This document shows positions 60,586-64,000 of a stretch of 64,000 nt of DNA, one piece after another. The notes under the pieces are model-generated. The model was not told the DNA's origin. It saw only the letters and a program-made list of their open reading frames with translations, and made no database searches. The stretch comes from Carya illinoinensis (taxonomy: Eukaryota > Streptophyta > Magnoliopsida > Fagales > Juglandaceae), in assembly GCF_018687715.1 (NCBI RefSeq), contig NC_056761.1:20390001-20454000 (forward strand). The letters are read 5' to 3'. The number at the start of each line of letters is the position of its first letter. Position 1 is the first letter of the stretch. Position numbers and translations under genes: made by a program.

Positions 60586-60965
60586 CACCTTTCCCGGCGA
60601 TTATAAATCGCCGGGAAAAGTGGAAAAATCCCCGTCATTTGCCAGCAATTTTTGAATCGCTGGCAAAGGACTTTCTGTTTTTAAATTCCTTTGGCAGCGA
60701 TTTTTTAATCGTTGGCAAAAAACTTTCGATTATTAAATTCTTTTGGCAGCGATTTTCTAATCGCTGCCAAAGGAAATGGCATCGATTTTTGAATCGTTGG
60801 CAAACAACTTTCAGTTATTAAATTCCTTTGGCAGCGATTAAAAAATCGCTGGCAAAGGAGTTCCCAGCAATTAAATGAGCGCTGCCATTAAATACCCTTT
60901 TTAGTTTTATCAGCCTATTCCCCGTGAAAAAATAGCCTTTTCCGACGACTTTTAATCGCCGCAAA
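60586..60965. repeat. Subterminal palindrome array of the CACTA element
   Basis: Five or more copies of a hairpin-forming unit of the form GGCAGCGATT-N-AATCGCTGGCAAA, beginning with CCCGGCGATTATAAATCGCC. Related single units recur near the right end (63123-63145, 63205-63230, 63262-63280). Subterminal repeats bind transposase in CACTA elements; hairpin capacity in every unit is visible directly. Confidence 0.85.
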
Positions 60966-62249
60966 GAGTATTTTGAAAAAAAAAAAAAAATTATAATACA
61001 GGTGAACCTATATGGCTGTCATAGCCTAAAACACACAACATCCATATCATACAATTAAATCAACCTATTATATCTTATAAATTCATTAAAATCTATATTC
61101 ATTCCGGGTGGTTCAAGACCATATATATATATAGTTCTTCTTGTGTTACTGCATGCTATTTTTTTGCACTCTTTCCCTGTATAAAGGCCACTGATTAATT
61201 GATTAGTCAAGATCACAACCTTTTAATCTTCTTTTTAAATGATCAGCATCCTGACAAAATCTACTTTTTAATACTCTTATTGTTAAAGAAGGCTTCTTGT
61301 GAGGAATTGTACAACTGTAGTTAGAAAAAGAGTTTAAGGATTCTCATGCTTCAAGTATAGAGTTATTATATATTCTAAAATCTTTCAGACACAATTGTCT
61401 AGCAGTATTGTAATATATATAAAATTCCAGACTTGATTTATAAAGTTGGAATCCAGAACATAATATAAAAGAGCATTCATTAAAGCATAAAGTGAAATTT
61501 AAAAAGAAAAAAAAAAGAATAGATAAACATACTGAGTGATGAGAATGATCTATCTCATCGAAGTATGGCAAAGCAGCCATGCTCGAATAAGTAGGTTGAA
61601 TTCCATAATAAAACTAGCATCCATGAGAAGTGACAAAAAGGATATAAAATAAGACAACATATGGAAGAAAAAGAGTACCTTTCACAGCGATATTATTCGT
61701 TCTGTAGCTCCACACCAGCACAGATAAGAAATTGGACAATTATATGTAACTAGCAAGCTAAAAACTTTTAAACAGAAAAAGTAAAGAAACGTGATTTAAG
61801 GAGGTACACACACATGACAACATGCAACAACAAAACAAATCTACATGCATTTGATCTTGTCTAGATCAACACATATGGTGAGAATAATTAAAAAGAAGAG
61901 CTTGTGAAAACATGTAGCCAGTTATTGTGTGCATGTCTGTGTACACATAAATATATTCATATATATATAAATATATATGTATTCGGTGTTTTTCAAATCT
62001 TTCATGACTGTCAACAGGGCATGTAATTAAAGACTTAAAACATGTTTTCTTTACCTGAAAATTTAAGGAAAATGAGAAAAAGGAGAGGCAAAATAACAAT
62101 TGTCACAGAAAAAGGAGGTGGGGATCAGAGAGAAGGACAATATAGCTAGGAGAGAAATCCTGAAGATCAAGTTTCAAGTCATCGCATATATATGCACTTA
62201 GAGATCCTAGCTAGCTTTTTAGTGTCCAATTTCGCAATTTAACTTGAAT

Positions 62250-62269
62250 ATATATATATATATATATAG
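62250..62269. repeat. (TA)n microsatellite
   Basis: About ten TA units inside the CACTA element. Confidence 0.85.
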
Positions 62270-63027
62270 GACGTATCTCGATCTATTAATAAGCCCTCAG
62301 GACTAGATTCAGGGCCAAAATAATGAATCTAGGATTCCATCTTTGCCACTACAACAAAAACTACTCCGTAGGGAGGAACCTTATTGTTAAAAAAACAGAG
62401 AAATGCACTAAAAACCGAGAGAGGTTAAGATCTGTGATGAGTGAATTTGTGAGTGAAAAACTGAAGTGAGTGTTGCGTGAGCAGAGGAGAAATGGGAGGG
62501 AGCTTACTGCTGTGAGAGATTGTCAGCAGCAACCCAAAATGGCATTGCAAAAATCCCCAAAACCCACGGACTGCACAAATGAAATTCATTTCATAGAAAT
62601 TTCATGAGAGTGGAAATTAACTTGAAGTTAATGTGGGTGTGTTCGTGAGAAGCAGAGAAGGAGAAGGGCCCTACCACCGATCGGCAACTCAGAACTCCAA
62701 GAACTCCCATAACGTGCGCAGCACCAAACCCACAAGAAATCTGCAATGGAGAGAGAGAGAGGGTCTACTGTGAAGGCTGTAGGGTTCGAAGTCAGAGGGT
62801 AGAATGAGTAAGAGAGAGAGAGAGAGAGTGTGTGAGAAAGAGATACGAAGATGAGCAACGTGCGAGAGAGGAAGAGGCCGATCGAGTCTGGTTCAGCTTT
62901 TGTGGGAGTAAAATGGAGTGGGGGTGGTGATCGAAAATGGAGATGAAATTGGCTGAAATGGGTGGAGTCCGTGCTCATGCAATTTTGGAGAAGGGAGGAA
63001 TGGAGAGAAAGGAGAAGGAAAGAAATT

Positions 63028-63048
63028 GGGGGGGGGGGGGGGGGGGGG
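63028..63048. repeat. Poly-G tract, about 21 bases
   Basis: G run in purine-rich DNA near the right end of the CACTA element. Its length should be treated with caution. Confidence 0.9.
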
Positions 63049-64000
63049 AAGGGGGAGAATAAAAGTCTAGTTTTTGCGCCTACACATGATGTTCGACGTT
63101 GTTTGGAAAGCTGGGAAAAAAGAAAATTTCCCAGCGATTAATCATCATTGCAAAAGTCTTGATTAATGGTTCAGATAATGATTGCTTATATTTGATTTTA
63201 ATACTTGTGGCGATTAAAAAATCGCTGCAAAAAGATATTTTTTCTAACAATATTTTTTACAACGATATAAAAATCGCTGGAATAGACCAAATTTCTTGTA
63301 GTGGAATGACTATACAATCAAGCTATTAAGCAATAAGACTCTACGAGGTGCAACCATTACCCAATAAACTGGACCAAATCCACCCAGTCCAAGCTTCTTA
63401 GATTGATTAAAGTTGTTTGTGGCACTTGCCAGCTCCTCACGACTAAGTATCGGTAGCTCCTCAAGTTTGTCTTTGTTCATGCTGACTGCAAGATTTCCAT
63501 CACCATGAACTTTTAGATATATTCCTCTTATTTTGAGCAATTAAATTTCATTAGTTTCTTTTTCTTTGATGGTTTAGCCATCTATAAATAACTAACTTGA
63601 AGGAATGTGCATTATACCTTTTCGTTTAGCCATCCACTGGTATAAAAAGAAAGTGCAAATGGCGGTGAACACTGATCCTATGACCACTGGGACAGTGATG
63701 ATTACTTTCAATTCTCCCTTTTTATCTGCCAAGGAGTTCATAGCTTAGGAAGTTGGTCAGTTATTCGAGTTAGGGTGAAATACAATTTTGATTTGTTTGG
63801 AGCACATATTAAAACAAGCCATTTGATCAGCCACAAATACATGAATCGAAGCGTAATATAAACTTAATTTGAAAAGAAAAAATAATCAACCCACCAAGTT
63901 TTGAATGGGCCACACGAACATAAAGATCAACTCCTCCAGTTGAAAACTTTTGTGAGTCTATCAAGTCACTACTCCTTGACATACACCCAATGCCAGATTC

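Larger units (their letters stand above)
60571..63303. mobile_element. Non-autonomous CACTA (En/Spm-like) transposon, 2.73 kb
   Basis: Starts CACTACAACAAAT and ends TTTCTTGTAGTG, a CACTA-type inverted repeat. GAA flanks both sides (60568-60570, 63304-63306), the 3-bp TSD of this superfamily. RLK2 (near 51730-51755) has no insertion at the paralogous intron. Both ends carry subterminal AATCGCTG-type repeats. No transposase frame is present. A low-complexity minus frame at 62628-62978 is not credible. The middle (about 61000-62950) is unique-looking sequence that might include captured genic DNA, but I cannot name it. Confidence 0.92.

Noticed and set aside
62628..62978. 116-residue minus frame in the CACTA element
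   Set aside because: Serine/leucine-rich translation of GA-rich DNA; no homology features.

Overview
The window looks like a repeat-rich intergenic block of a woody dicot nuclear genome. The evidence is AT-rich DNA, split plant genes of the S-domain (G-type lectin) receptor-kinase class, plant Ty3/gypsy and Ty1/copia retrotransposons, a plant LINE, hAT and CACTA DNA transposons, and long (GA/CT)n microsatellites. The species cannot be fixed from sequence alone. I find no intact host gene; every recognisable coding segment is a transposon relic or a damaged receptor-kinase copy.

Layout. 1-850: low complexity with a 36-base G run. 854-3339: non-autonomous hAT element with an 8-bp target duplication (TSD). 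3612-8545: decayed minus-strand Tat-like gypsy element. 9034-9227: foldback repeat. 10141-11033: receptor-kinase fragment RLK3, cut by a copia relic (11033-about 13550) whose leader holds a 153-bp tandem repeat. 14219-18028: LTR-like repeat R1, carrying a 486-bp hAT insertion. 18372-39366: a solo-LTR-like element (M, minus) split by element X (19131-34923), which is itself split by a nearly full Athila-like gypsy element (20178-29801). 40179-44065: a second copy (P, plus) of the M family. About 44660-50362: a LINE. 50866-52183: pseudogene RLK2. 52184-57232: repeat R2, a relative of R1, split by a solo-LTR-like element (53220-56107). 59168-64000: pseudogene RLK1, with a 2.7-kb CACTA element (60571-63303) in an intron; it runs off the right edge.

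History. The order [R repeat][short flank][receptor kinase, minus strand] occurs at 15.7-52.2 kb and again at 52.2-64 kb, with a remnant at 10.1-11.0 kb. This indicates a tandem segmental duplication of a receptor-kinase locus. Each unit supplies the empty site for insertions in the other, so M, P, the LINE, the CACTA element and the 53.2-kb solo LTR can all be placed after the duplication. Nested order is M, then X, then Athila. Stop codons in the LINE, the Athila element and RLK2 are mostly C-to-T or G-to-A changes, as expected from decay of methylated cytosines.

No tRNA, rRNA or CRISPR feature was recognised. The real novelty candidates are the well-bounded nested architecture, the 51-codon tandem repeat, the CTCGAG-rich LTR arrays and the hairpin-rich CACTA ends.
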